A stretch of 64,000 nucleotides of DNA from Bradyrhizobium sp. LLZ17. Its GTDB lineage: Bacteria; Pseudomonadota; Alphaproteobacteria; Rhizobiales; Xanthobacteraceae. The stretch is from contig NZ_CP165734.1 of assembly GCF_041200145.1 (NCBI RefSeq), forward strand, positions 5,270,001 to 5,334,000. Direction: 5' to 3'. Shown here piece after piece: positions 34,644 through 43,055 of the stretch (positions are counted from its first letter, which is position 1; each line of letters begins with the position of its first letter). The notes under the pieces were generated by a model. It searched no databases. It was not told the origin of the DNA and saw only the letters and a program-made list of their open reading frames with translations. A program made the position numbers and the translations under genes.

Positions 34644-35366
34644 ATGACGCTTGACGATCTTCCGCCCGGAACGCTGCCGACCGAGCCGGTGGTGCCGCGC
34701 GTCGACCGGGCGTCGCCTTCGGTGCAGAAAGTCACGCGCGCCGAGGAACTGCGTCTTCAGCTCGCGGACGAGATCGTGCGCGGCGCTCTCGCCCCCGGCG
34801 CGCCGCTGGACGAGACCGATATCGCACGTCGCTTCAGCGTGTCGCGTACGCCTGTGCGCGAGGCGCTGCGTCAACTGGTCGCGAGCGGCCTGGTCGAAGC
34901 GCGCGCCCATCGCGGCGCGGTCGTCGCGCAGCCCTCGTTCGAGCGGCTGACGGGCATGTTCGAGGCGATGGCAGAGCTCGAAGCGCTCTGCGCCGGCCTC
35001 GCCGCCGAGCGCATGTCTGTCACCGAGCGCCACGGCCTCGAAGCCATCCATGAAGAGCTGCGCGTGTTGAGCTACGCCGGCAATCCCGATCGCTTCCACG
35101 AGGTCAACGAGCGCTTTCACAATGCGATCTATGCCGGCTCGCAGAACGGCTACATCGCCGAGATCACGCTCGCTACGCGCGTGCGCGTGCAACCGTTCCG
35201 CCGCGCCCAGTTCCGCAATCTCGGCCGCCTCGCCAAATCGCAAGCCGAACACGACCGCGTCGTCGTTTCCATTATGCGCGGCGACAAGCAAGGCGCCGCG
35301 GCCGCGATGCGCGCGCATATCGAATTGGTGCGCGGGGAGTATGAGATTTACGCGGTGTCGGTGTAG
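34644..35366 (+). CDS. GntR-family regulator, FadR/FCD subfamily
   Basis: This is a 240-residue regulator. The N-terminal winged helix has 'LRLQLADEIVRGALAPGAPL' and 'FSVSRTPVREALRQLVASGLV' (about residues 30-95). The C-terminal helical FCD domain contains 'HEVNERFHNAIYAGSQNGY' and 'SQAEHDRVVVSIMRGDKQG'. Its two His and the Asp/Glu pair suggest a metal-bound carboxylate effector. It is the last gene of the transporter-atz operon and probably controls it and the divergent hydrolase. Candidate operators are at 26803 and 37343. The ATG at 34644 lies 5 bases after the preceding stop. Confidence 0.93.
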   Translation: MTLDDLPPGTLPTEPVVPRVDRASPSVQKVTRAEELRLQLADEIVRGALAPGAPLDETDIARRFSVSRTPVREALRQLVASGLVEARAHRGAVVAQPSFERLTGMFEAMAELEALCAGLAAERMSVTERHGLEAIHEELRVLSYAGNPDRFHEVNERFHNAIYAGSQNGYIAEITLATRVRVQPFRRAQFRNLGRLAKSQAEHDRVVVSIMRGDKQGAAAAMRAHIELVRGEYEIYAVSV

Positions 35367-35382
35367 GCTGCGCGCTCGGTGC

Positions 35383-35475
35383 CGTAGGGTGGGCAAAGGC
35401 GCAAAGCGCCGTGCCCACGATCCATCCGCACCGCTGGTGTAAAGGGTGGGCACGCTTCGCTTTGCCCACCCTACG
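35383..35475. repeat. Palindromic repeat, family C (copy 2)
   Basis: CGTAGGGTGGGCAAAGGCG and the inverted CGCTTTGCCCACCCTACG close the operon end against the converging allophanate hydrolase gene. Confidence 0.88.
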
Positions 35476-35479
35476 AGAG

Positions 35480-35881
35480 CTACGCTGTCGCGGCTTCCGC
35501 CATATACTTCCGCCACCCACCATACGCGCTGATGTCGCGGGCTTCGCCCAGCACCTCCGGCTCGACAAGAAAGCCCTTGACGCTGCGGCCATCGGCAAGT
35601 CGGATCGTGCCGATCGCCATCGGCGCAGGAATCGCATTGACGAACTTGCCGAAGGCCGATGACGACAGCGACCAGATCTCAAGCTCGATCGATGCGCCCT
35701 TGCCGGCCTTGACGCGCAGCATGCCCGGCTTTGGCGGCGTGGTCTGCAGCGCATAGAGCTTGTAGTCGGGCGCAGTCGTGGTCGCCTCGATCAGCTTTCC
35801 GTTGAGGGCCTTCAGCTCGCCGTTCAGCGCCATGCCGGAGAGATGCGCGCCCACCACCGCGATCGGAATCTCGTCGGCCAC
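35480..35881 (-). CDS. atzF: Allophanate hydrolase, C-terminal domain (separated by frameshift)
   Basis: This 133-residue frame starts at GTG 35881 ('VADEIPIAVVGAHLSGMAL') and matches the C-terminal domain of allophanate hydrolases: 'GELKALNGKLIEATTTAPDY', 'ELEIWSLSSSAFGKFVNAIP', 'FLVEPEVLGEARDIS'. The frame is open upstream as 'SPLAPLPEHVADEIP'. It joins the amidase domain if one base is restored to the GGG tract at 35904-35906. Corrected, the two make a 602-residue protein, the usual AtzF length. The two frames overlap by 58 bases, so separate translation from the GTG is conceivable. Confidence 0.75.
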   Translation of the reverse strand: MADEIPIAVVGAHLSGMALNGELKALNGKLIEATTTAPDYKLYALQTTPPKPGMLRVKAGKGASIELEIWSLSSSAFGKFVNAIPAPMAIGTIRLADGRSVKGFLVEPEVLGEARDISAYGGWRKYMAEAATA

Positions 35882-37287
35882 GTGTTCGGGAAGCGGCGCC
35901 AGCGGGCTTGCGCCACGCCCTTGGCGCCAAGGGTCAGTCTGGTGTCGGCGTGGAAGACGCGGCCGATGCTGGCGAGAAGCGCGTCACGTCCTGCGGGGGC
36001 GAGCAGCGTGATCCCAAATGGAATGCCGTCGCCACGAATCGCAGCCGGCAGCGCGAGGCCGCAGAGATCGAGCAGGTTGACGAAGTTGGTATAGGTCCCG
36101 AGCCGGCTGTTCAGCTCGACGGGATTGGCAAGCACCTGTGCGGTCGTATACGCCGTCGGTGCCGTTGGCAGCACCAGCGCGTCGATATTGGTGAAGGTGC
36201 GCTCGGCGATCTTGCGCAATCCCTGCAAGCGGTAGAGCGCGGAGAAAGTTTCGGCTGCCGTCAACCGCGCGCCGGCAGCGGTGATCTCGCGGGTGACGGG
36301 ATGGATCGAGTCCGGTGCCGAGGCGAGCAGATTGCGGATCACGAGATAGCGTTCGGCGACCCACGGCCCCTCATAGAGCAGCCGCGCGGTTTCGTAGAAC
36401 GGCTCGAGGTCGAACTCGACCAGCGTTGCGCCAAGTGACGTCCAGCGCTGCAGCGCCTCGCCGTAAGCCGCTTCCGCTTTTTTGTCGCCGAAGAAGATCA
36501 GTTGCCCGTTGCGCGGCACGCCGAGACGCATCCTGGCCGGGAACGGCGTGATGGCGCCAAGCGGCCGGTCGCGCGAGAACGGATCGGCCTGGTCCGGCCC
36601 AGCCATGACCGACAGCGCAAGCGCGGCATCGTCGACCGTGAGTGCGAATACCGAGATGCAGTCGAGCGTGCGGCAGGCCGGCACGAGGCCCGCGGTCGAG
36701 ATCATGCCGAGGCTCGGCTTCAGCCCGACGATGTTGTTGAGCATGGCCGGCACGCGGCCGCTGCCCGCGGTGTCGGTCCCCAACGAGAGCGGCACGAGGC
36801 CTGCGCCGACGGCGGTCGCCGATCCCGAGCTCGAGCCGCCGGGAATGAGATCGTCGCGGATCGCGTTTTTGGGAATGCCATAGGGCGAGCGGACGCCGAC
36901 AAGACCGGTCGCGAACTGGTCGAGATTGGTCTTGCCGATGATGATCGCGCCGGCAGCGCGCAGGCGCTGCACCGCGGTGGAATCATGCGCCGGCGTGTAG
37001 GAGAAGGCCGGGCAGGCCGCCGTGGTCGGAAAGCCCAGCGCGTCGATATTGTCCTTCACTGCGACCGGGATGCCGTAGAGCGGCAGGTTTGCTGCGTCTG
37101 GCCGCGCAGCAAGCTTCTCGGCCTCCGCGATCGCGTCCGTCTCGTCGCGCAGGCTGATGAAGACGGCGGGATCGTTGTGGTCGCGGACGCGCTGGTAGGT
37201 TCGCGCGACCGTCTGCGCCGGCGTGACCGTGCCTGCGCGATGTGCGGCCACAATCGCGGCGATCGTTTCAGGCTGCTCAGCCCCCAT
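35824..37287 (-). CDS. atzF: Allophanate hydrolase, amidase domain (AtzF-like; frameshifted near its end)
   Basis: Allophanate hydrolase splits allophanate into ammonium and carbon dioxide and is the last step of cyanurate, biuret and urea-carboxylase routes. This 487-residue part has the amidase triad: Lys in 'GIPVAVKDNIDALG' (about 75), Ser region 'IPGGSSSGSATAV' (about 145) and 'GTDTAGSGRVPAMLNN'. From 'LTLGAKGVAQA' the frame runs into an arginine-rich tail, because one base appears lost at 35904-35906. The correct C-terminal domain follows in another frame. The ATG at 37287 has GGAG 8 bases upstream and a perfect sigma-54 promoter 40 bases upstream. It is divergent from the acyl-CoA ligase. 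Confidence 0.87.
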   Translation of the reverse strand: MGAEQPETIAAIVAAHRAGTVTPAQTVARTYQRVRDHNDPAVFISLRDETDAIAEAEKLAARPDAANLPLYGIPVAVKDNIDALGFPTTAACPAFSYTPAHDSTAVQRLRAAGAIIIGKTNLDQFATGLVGVRSPYGIPKNAIRDDLIPGGSSSGSATAVGAGLVPLSLGTDTAGSGRVPAMLNNIVGLKPSLGMISTAGLVPACRTLDCISVFALTVDDAALALSVMAGPDQADPFSRDRPLGAITPFPARMRLGVPRNGQLIFFGDKKAEAAYGEALQRWTSLGATLVEFDLEPFYETARLLYEGPWVAERYLVIRNLLASAPDSIHPVTREITAAGARLTAAETFSALYRLQGLRKIAERTFTNIDALVLPTAPTAYTTAQVLANPVELNSRLGTYTNFVNLLDLCGLALPAAIRGDGIPFGITLLAPAGRDALLASIGRVFHADTRLTLGAKGVAQARWRRFPNTWPTRFRSRWWARISPAWR

Positions 37288-37326
37288 GGTGACAAAACTC
37301 CGGCAACGTGTCCTCACCTGGATTGA

Positions 37327-37342
37327 AGCAAGCGATGTGCCA
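37327..37342 (-). promoter_or_regulatory. Sigma-54 (RpoN) promoter of the allophanate hydrolase gene
   Basis: On the minus strand TGGCACATCGCTTGCT has both the TGGCAC and TTGCT blocks of the sigma-54 consensus with the required 5-base gap. The start of transcription should be near 37316, about 29 bases before the ATG at 37287. Confidence 0.75.
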
Positions 37343-37352
37343 TTGTGTACAG
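37343..37352. promoter_or_regulatory. Candidate GntR operator TTGTGTACAG
   Basis: It lies immediately upstream of the sigma-54 promoter and resembles TTGTATGCAA at 26803. The spacing would let a bound regulator block or assist the promoter. Confidence 0.35.
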
Positions 37353-37691
37353 AATCCGGGCACGCCCGCCGTTCCGGATATTATAGAAGGATCAGTGACT
37401 TGGTGGATATTTCGATTGTCCCATGCACTATCGGGCCGACGCCCTGTTCCGGGCATATGCTCAAATCGTGGGCAGTCCGGATCAGGTGAAGCAGGCGTGC
37501 ATTTCGAGCCGCCGCTGCTGGTTCGTCGTTCGAGGTTGGCGAACAGACGTACCAGCCGGGCGCGCTCGATCCCCAGCCCGCTGGCGCTGATCCCGCTGTG
37601 GACGACAATAATTGCTATACTCAACTTCATGGCCAAGCAGCCCGGGACGAGGCTGCGGCCGCTCCCGGCTCGCCGGGCGAGGAGGAAACCG

Positions 37692-39566
37692 ATGACAACC
37701 GCCCTTCGCGGTGACGCTGCAAGCCTGTTCGCCACGCCAAAGACCGTCGCCGAGCATCGCGCCGACGGCAGCATCGTGCTGCGATCGTCCGAGCCCTTGC
37801 GCGACAGCGCGCGCTGCATCGGCGACTGGCTCGAGCAATGGGCGCGGCAGGCACCCGATACGATCTTCCTCGCCGAGCGCGGCAACGCCGAAGCACCCTG
37901 GACCACCGTCACCTACGCGCAGGCGCTGCGGCGGGTGCGCGGGGCAGCATCGTGGATTTTGGCGCAGGGTCTCGGTGCTGAACGCCCGCTCGTCATCCTC
38001 TCCGACAACAGCATCGACCATGCGCTGCTCGCGCTTGCCGCCCAGCATGTCGGCGTGCCCTCGGCCGCGATCTCGCCGGCCTATTCGCTGATGTCAAAGG
38101 ACTTCGACAAGCTCAAGAGCATGATCACGCTGCTGCAGCCCGGCGCGATATACGTTTTCGCGACCAGGCCGTACGCGGCGGCGCTGGCCGCGATCAAGCC
38201 TCTGCATCGGGCCGAGATCATCAGCGGCAATGCCGATGATGCCGACGCGCTTGCGTTCCGGACCATCGCGGCAACGCCGGAAACTTCCGGCGTCGCAACA
38301 GCGTTCGCCGCGGTGACGCCGGACACGATCGCAAAATTCCTGTTCACCTCGGGTTCGACCGGCACGCCGAAGGCCGTCGTCAACACCCAGCGCATGCTGA
38401 CCTCGAGCCAGCAGGCCAAGGCGCAGACCTGGACCTTTCTCGCGCAGAGCCCGGGCGAGCTTGTCATTCTCGATTGGCTGCCCTGGAGCCACACGTTTGG
38501 CGCCAACCACAATTTCAATCTCGTGCTGCGCAATGGCGGATCGCTCTATATCGACGGCGGCAAGCCCGTGCCCGGCCTGTTCGCAACCTCGCTCGCAGAT
38601 CTCAAAAGCGTCATGCCGACCGTCTATTTCAACGTGCCGCGCGGCTTCGACATGCTGATCGCGGCGCTGCGCGGCGACGAGGAGCTGCGCCGCCGTTTCT
38701 TCGGTGAGGTGAAATTCGCCTTCTATGCGGGCGCGGCACTGCCGCAGAACCTCTGGGATGCGCTCGAACAGCTTTCCGTCGAGACCATCGGCCGCACGCT
38801 GCCGATGGTGTCGGCCTGGGGCTCGACCGAGACCTCGCCGCTTGCAACCGACTGCCATTTTCTCGCCGAGCGCTCCGGCAATATCGGCGTGCCGATTCCA
38901 GGGACGGAGCTGAAGCTCGTTCCCTCCGGCGACAAGCTGGAGGTTCGCGTGCGCGGCCCCAACGTCACACCCGGCTATTGGAAGGCGCCGGAATTGACGC
39001 AGCAGGCTTTCGACGCGGAGGGCTTCTATCTGATCGGCGATGCCGTGAAATTCGCCGATCCCGCGCGGCCCGAGCGCGGGCTGTTTTTCGACGGCCGCGT
39101 CGCGGAAGACTTCAAGCTCAATTCCGGCACTTGGGTCAATGTCGGCACGCTACGCGTCGCCGGCATTGCCGCGCTGGCGCCGCTCGCGCAGGATATCGTC
39201 GTGGCCGGTCACGGGGGAGACGAAGTGCGCTTCCTCGTTTTCCCGAACATTGCCGCTTGCCGTGCACATGCCGGCCTGCCCGAGGCGGCGGCCATCAATG
39301 ATGTACTTGGCCATGACAAGGTCAGGACCGCGATCGCGCAGGGTCTCGCGAAGCTGAAGCAGCAGGGCGCCAACTCCTCCGGCCACGCCACCCGCGCGTT
39401 GCTGCTGGCGGAGCCGCCGTCGGTCGATGGCGGCGAGATCACCGACAAGGGCTACATCAACCAGCGCGCGGTGCTCACGCGCCGTGCCGATGCTGTGGCG
39501 CGGTTGAATGATGATGCCTCGGAGGAGTGGAAACGGCAGCTCTTCGCGTTAGGTGGGCGGCCGTAG
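37692..39566 (+). CDS. AMP-forming acyl-CoA synthetase, feruloyl-CoA-synthase-like
   Basis: This 624-residue adenylate-forming enzyme activates a carboxylic acid as its CoA thioester. The AMP-binding motif is 'KFLFTSGSTGTPKAVVNTQ' (about residues 215-233). 'GSTETSPLATDCHFL' and 'YLIGDAVKFADPARPERGLF' are the later ATP-binding motifs. The N-terminal segment and the 'ILDWLPWSHTFGANHNFNL' stretch are typical of the feruloyl-CoA synthase group. The ATG at 37692 has GGAGGA 6 bases upstream; an earlier ATG at 37629 lacks one. With the MarR regulator and P450 it suggests use of cinnamic or methoxybenzoic acids. Cytosolic. Confidence 0.88.
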   Translation: MTTALRGDAASLFATPKTVAEHRADGSIVLRSSEPLRDSARCIGDWLEQWARQAPDTIFLAERGNAEAPWTTVTYAQALRRVRGAASWILAQGLGAERPLVILSDNSIDHALLALAAQHVGVPSAAISPAYSLMSKDFDKLKSMITLLQPGAIYVFATRPYAAALAAIKPLHRAEIISGNADDADALAFRTIAATPETSGVATAFAAVTPDTIAKFLFTSGSTGTPKAVVNTQRMLTSSQQAKAQTWTFLAQSPGELVILDWLPWSHTFGANHNFNLVLRNGGSLYIDGGKPVPGLFATSLADLKSVMPTVYFNVPRGFDMLIAALRGDEELRRRFFGEVKFAFYAGAALPQNLWDALEQLSVETIGRTLPMVSAWGSTETSPLATDCHFLAERSGNIGVPIPGTELKLVPSGDKLEVRVRGPNVTPGYWKAPELTQQAFDAEGFYLIGDAVKFADPARPERGLFFDGRVAEDFKLNSGTWVNVGTLRVAGIAALAPLAQDIVVAGHGGDEVRFLVFPNIAACRAHAGLPEAAAINDVLGHDKVRTAIAQGLAKLKQQGANSSGHATRALLLAEPPSVDGGEITDKGYINQRAVLTRRADAVARLNDDASEEWKRQLFALGGRP

Positions 39567-39889
39567 GCCACCTCTCCCTGTTGTCATTGCGAGCGCAGCG
39601 AAGCAATCCAGAGTCTTTCCGCAGAGGGGATTCTCGATTGCTTCGCTTGCGCTCGCAATGACGGGGCCGAAAACAGCGCGCCAATACGCCAGCAAACCTG
39701 CCGCATTATCCTGCAGGATTCTTTTGTTGCCTAAGCAACTAATTTGTGTGCATCGTTCCGGACAAGATGACGGCGGGAGAACCGCTGCGTCGAATCTCGG
39801 AGGAAGCAATGCTCGGCCGGATCGGTGCCGTCGGCAAACGCCGGCGCATAACGGGAGACGATAGGGGACCGCGCTTGATGCGCGACCGG
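39567..39889. other. 323-bp gap with repeat B
   Basis: It holds repeat B at 39582-39663, then about 220 bases upstream of the converging MarR stop in which I see no gene. Confidence 0.55.
39582..39663. repeat. Palindromic repeat, family B (copy 3)
   Basis: GTCATTGCGAGCGCAGCGAAG…CAATCCAGAG and the inverted CTCGATTGCTTCG…CGCAATGAC match the copies at 8045 and 12133. Confidence 0.88.
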
Positions 39890-40393
39890 TCAGGCCCCGC
39901 TGCCGTCGGTCACCGCGCCGAGATTTTCATGCAGCCGGCGCAACAGGCCGATCAGGACCTCGCGCTCGTCCTCGCCGAGGCAGGACAGCAGCCGCCGTTC
40001 GCGCTCCAGCGCCGCGACGATGACTTTATCGTGGGCGGCGCGGCCCTTCGCCGTCAGCGCGATCGAATGGGTGCGGCCGTCGTTCGGATCGGTGCGGATC
40101 GACACCAGCCCGCGCTTTTCCAGACCGGCAAGCGTCCGGCTCACCGGGCCTTTATCGAAGCCGATAACTTGGCAGATGCGGGAGGCCGGAATGCCCGGTT
40201 CGATCGCCAGCAGCGACATGATCCGCCACTCTGTGACGTTGACGCCGAACTGCCGCTGATAGAACGCGGTCGCGCTATTGGACAGCTTGTTGGCGATGAA
40301 GGTGATGATCGCCGGGACGTAGCGGTCGAGATCGAGCGTCGGTCCCAGCTCGGCGGGCGCAGGCTTCTGGCGAGGTCTGGAAGGCGGCGGCAT
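39890..40393 (-). CDS. MarR-family transcriptional regulator
   Basis: This 167-residue winged-helix regulator has 'NVTEWRIMSLLAIEPGIPAS' and the recognition part 'IGFDKGPVSRTLAGLEKRGLV' with the wing 'RTDPNDGRTHSIALTAKG'. It is divergent from the CYP199A gene, 83 bases apart, and near the acyl-CoA ligase. It is probably a repressor released by an aromatic acid or its CoA ester, as known for related MarR proteins in aromatic catabolism. The N-terminal 20 residues are rich in Pro and basic residues. Confidence 0.92.
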   Translation of the reverse strand: MPPPSRPRQKPAPAELGPTLDLDRYVPAIITFIANKLSNSATAFYQRQFGVNVTEWRIMSLLAIEPGIPASRICQVIGFDKGPVSRTLAGLEKRGLVSIRTDPNDGRTHSIALTAKGRAAHDKVIVAALERERRLLSCLGEDEREVLIGLLRRLHENLGAVTDGSGA

Positions 40394-40476
40394 GTCGGGA
40401 TTCTGACTCGCGGGATGTTCGCAGACCTAAGGGTATGCGGCGAGCTTTCACAAGATCAAAATGAGGGAGAACTTCA

Positions 40477-41697
40477 ATGAGCGCATCCGGCTCCCCAGCA
40501 TCAAGCGGTCCGTCGGTCGTCCCCCATCTCGACGTCGATCCCTTTGCGACGAGTTTTTTTGCTGATCCCTATCCCACGCACGAGCTGCTGCGGGAGGCGG
40601 GGCCGGTCGTCTATCTCGACAAGTGGAATGTCTATGGCGTAGCGCGCTTCGCCGAGGTCCATGCCGTGCTGAACGATCCCGCGACCTTCTGTTCCAGCCG
40701 CGGTGTCGGCCTCTCCGATTTCAAGAAGGAAACGCCGTGGCGGCCGCCGAGCCTGATCCTAGAAGCCGATCCGCCCGCGCACACGCGGACTCGCGCCGTG
40801 CTGTCAAAAGTGCTGTCGCCGACCGTGATGAAGGGGCTGCGCGACCGTTTTGCGGCAGCGGCCGAGGCGCGGGTGGACGTGCTTCTCGACAAGCGCAGTT
40901 TCGATGCGGTCACGGATCTCGCGGAAGCCTATCCGCTCTCGATCTTCCCGGATGCGTTGGGGCTGAAGCCGGATGGCCGCGAGCATCTCATCCCCTATGC
41001 GAGCGTCGTGTTCAACGCCTTCGGTCCGCCCAACGAGCTGCGTCAGGAGGCAATCGCGCGCTCGGCGCCGCACCAGGCCTATGTCACCGCTCAATGCCAG
41101 CGCGACAATCTCACGCCGGGCGGCATCGGTTCCTGCATCCATGCCCAAGTCGACGAGGGCGCGATCACGGCGGCGGAGGCGCCGTTGCTGGTGCGCTCGC
41201 TTTTGTCGGCCGGCCTCGACACCACCGTCAACGGCATCGGTGCTGCCGTCTATTGCCTCGCGCGCTTCCCGGAGCAGTGGCGGCGCTTGCGTGGCGATCT
41301 CACGCTCGCGCGCAATGCTTTCGAGGAGGCAGTGCGATTCGAGAGCCCGGTGCAGACATTCTTCCGCACCACGACGCGTGAGGTCGAGCTGTCCGGCGCG
41401 AGCATCGGCGAGGGCGAGAAAGTGCTGATGTTCCTCGCCGCCGCCAATCGCGATCCGCGGCGCTGGGATAATCCCGACAATTACGACATCACGCGCCGCA
41501 CCTCGGGCCATGTCGGCTATGGCTCGGGCATTCACATGTGCGTCGGCCAGCTCGTGGCGCGGCTCGAAGGCGAGACAATGCTGACAGCGTTGGCGCGCCG
41601 TGTCGCGAAGATCGAGATCACGGGCGAACCGAAGCGCCGCTTCAACAACACGCTGCGCGGGCTCGATAGCCTGCCCGTCGCCATCACGCCGGTTTAA
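40477..41697 (+). CDS. Cytochrome P450, CYP199A family (para-substituted benzoate hydroxylase/demethylase)
   Basis: This 406-residue soluble P450 closely resembles CYP199A2/A4 of Rhodopseudomonas palustris, which oxidise 4-methoxybenzoate and similar acids. Shared segments include 'VVYLDKWNVYGVARFAEV', 'FCSSRGVGLSDFKKE' and 'NAFGPPNELRQEAI'. Functional motifs are the I-helix 'LSAGLDTTVNGIG', ExxR in 'FEEAVRFESP', and the heme-Cys loop 'GYGSGIHMCVGQLVARLEG' (Cys near residue 354). No ferredoxin or reductase gene is next to it, so electrons must come from elsewhere. It has a GAGGGAGAAC ribosome site and is followed after 11 bases by a binding-protein gene. Confidence 0.94.
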   Translation: MSASGSPASSGPSVVPHLDVDPFATSFFADPYPTHELLREAGPVVYLDKWNVYGVARFAEVHAVLNDPATFCSSRGVGLSDFKKETPWRPPSLILEADPPAHTRTRAVLSKVLSPTVMKGLRDRFAAAAEARVDVLLDKRSFDAVTDLAEAYPLSIFPDALGLKPDGREHLIPYASVVFNAFGPPNELRQEAIARSAPHQAYVTAQCQRDNLTPGGIGSCIHAQVDEGAITAAEAPLLVRSLLSAGLDTTVNGIGAAVYCLARFPEQWRRLRGDLTLARNAFEEAVRFESPVQTFFRTTTREVELSGASIGEGEKVLMFLAAANRDPRRWDNPDNYDITRRTSGHVGYGSGIHMCVGQLVARLEGETMLTALARRVAKIEITGEPKRRFNNTLRGLDSLPVAITPV

Positions 41698-41708
41698 AGG
41701 GGGAAATC

Positions 41709-42806
41709 ATGAAGCATCTGAAGTGGACGCTTGCGCTGGCCGCAAGCCTTGTGAGCGGCGCCGCAAGTGCCGAGATATCCGACAATGTCGTGCGTGTCGG
41801 CGTGCTCAACGATATTTCCGGTATCTTCCAGGACACCAATGGCATGGGCTCGGTCGAGGCCGCGCGCATGGCGGCGGAAGACTTCAACGGCGGCGGCAAA
41901 GGCATCAAGGTCGAAATCGTTTATGCCGACCACCAGAACAAGGCTGACGTGGGCAACGCCATTGCGCGAAAGTGGCTCGATGCCGACGGCATCGACGCTA
42001 TCGTCGACGTGCCGAACTCCGCCGTCGGTCTCTCGATCAACACGCTGCTGCGCGACAGCCGCATGACCTTCCTGGCCTCGTCGACGGCAAGCTCCGATCT
42101 CACCGGCAAGGCCTGCTCGCCCAACACCATCCAATGGGTCAACGACGCATGGGCGACCGGCAACACCACGGCAGCCGCGATGATGTCGCGCGGCGGCAAG
42201 GACTGGTATTTCCTCACAGTCGACTACGCGCTGGGCAAGGGCATCGAGGCCGAAGCACAGAAATACATCGAGGCGCACGGCGGCAAGGTGATCGGCTCCT
42301 CGAAACATCCGCTCGGCACTTCCGACTTCGCCTCGTTCCTGTTGCAGGCGCAGGGTTCGAAGGCGCAGGTGATCGGGCTCGCCAATGCCGGCGGCGACAC
42401 CATCAATGCGGTGAAGCAGGCGGCCGAGTTCGGCATCCAGCAGGGCGGGCAAAAGCTGGTGGCGTTCCTGCTCTTCATCAACGACGTCCACGGCATGGGC
42501 ATCAAGGTCGCGCAAGGGCTCCAGCTCATGGAGGCCTTCTACTGGGACATGAACGACGACACCCGGGCGTTTGCAAAACGCTTCGCCGCGCGGCCCGGCA
42601 TGAATGGCAAGATGCCGAGCGGTAACCAGGCGGGCGTCTATGCCGCCACGCTCGCGTACCTCAACGCGATCGCCGCGACCGGCAGCGACAATGCCAAGGA
42701 CGTCGTGCCCGAGATGAAGAAGTTCAAAGGCAAAGACAAGCTGTTCGGCGATACCGCCATCCGCCAGGACGGCCGCGTCGTGCATCCGATGTATCTGTCG
42801 AAGTGA
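41709..42806 (+). CDS. LIV-type ABC transporter substrate-binding protein (C-terminus frameshifted)
   Basis: This is a periplasmic Leu/Ile/Val-family binding protein. The signal peptide ends near 'GAASA'. The fold shows 'VRVGVLNDISGIFQDTNG', 'IVDVPNSAVGLSINTLL' and 'GLANAGGDTINAVKQAAEFG'. As read it stops after 'HPMYLSK' (365 residues). Restoring one T at 42798 gives 'HPMYLFEVKKPEESKYPYD' and on to 'GGCELVK' with a stop at 42917-42919 (403 residues), the usual family ending. With CYP199A directly upstream it probably binds an aromatic acid. No permease follows. Confidence 0.87.
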   Translation: MKHLKWTLALAASLVSGAASAEISDNVVRVGVLNDISGIFQDTNGMGSVEAARMAAEDFNGGGKGIKVEIVYADHQNKADVGNAIARKWLDADGIDAIVDVPNSAVGLSINTLLRDSRMTFLASSTASSDLTGKACSPNTIQWVNDAWATGNTTAAAMMSRGGKDWYFLTVDYALGKGIEAEAQKYIEAHGGKVIGSSKHPLGTSDFASFLLQAQGSKAQVIGLANAGGDTINAVKQAAEFGIQQGGQKLVAFLLFINDVHGMGIKVAQGLQLMEAFYWDMNDDTRAFAKRFAARPGMNGKMPSGNQAGVYAATLAYLNAIAATGSDNAKDVVPEMKKFKGKDKLFGDTAIRQDGRVVHPMYLSK

Positions 42807-42938
42807 AGAAGCCGGAGGAGTCGAAATATCCGTACGACTATTACAAGCTGGTCTCGACGATTCCTGCCGATCAGGCGTTTCGTCCGATGGCGGCAGGTGG
42901 CTGTGAATTGGTGAAGTAGTGGCGGCCAGCACCGTTTG

Positions 42939-43046
42939 CCTCTCCCGCCTGCGGGGAGAGGCCGGAGTTTGCGGAGGCGGCTCCTTACCCCGACCGTCTC
43001 AGCGCGAGCGAAGCTCGTCACGGCCCCGTAAGAACGGGGCGAGGGC
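42939..43046. repeat. Palindromic repeat, family A variant
   Basis: It begins with a CCTCTCCCGCCTGCGGGGAGAGG hairpin split at its loop, followed by a CGAGCGAAGCTCG hairpin and a CCCCGTAAGAACGGGG hairpin. It lies between two converging genes and may terminate both. Confidence 0.7.
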
Positions 43047-43055
43047 GAACAAGCG

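Larger units (their letters stand above)
37288..37691. other. 404-bp divergent control region
   Basis: The left part has the sigma-54 promoter and operator of the allophanate hydrolase (37327-37352). The right part leads to the ligase gene with a TATACT hexamer at 37616-37621 and a CAATAATTG palindrome at 37606-37614. No clear gene is present. Confidence 0.6.

Noticed and set aside
37277..37631. Possible small minus-strand gene (about 118 codons) in the gap before the acyl-CoA ligase
   Set aside because: One stretch (GLGIERARLVRLFANLERR) looks helix-turn-helix-like. However, the frame overlaps the allophanate hydrolase start and both its promoter sites, lacks a ribosome site, and loses normal codon use downstream. 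At most it is a decayed regulator remnant.
40394..40476. Search for a MarR operator between the MarR and P450 genes
   Set aside because: Only weak symmetry (TTTCACAAGATCAAAA) was found, not enough to claim a site.
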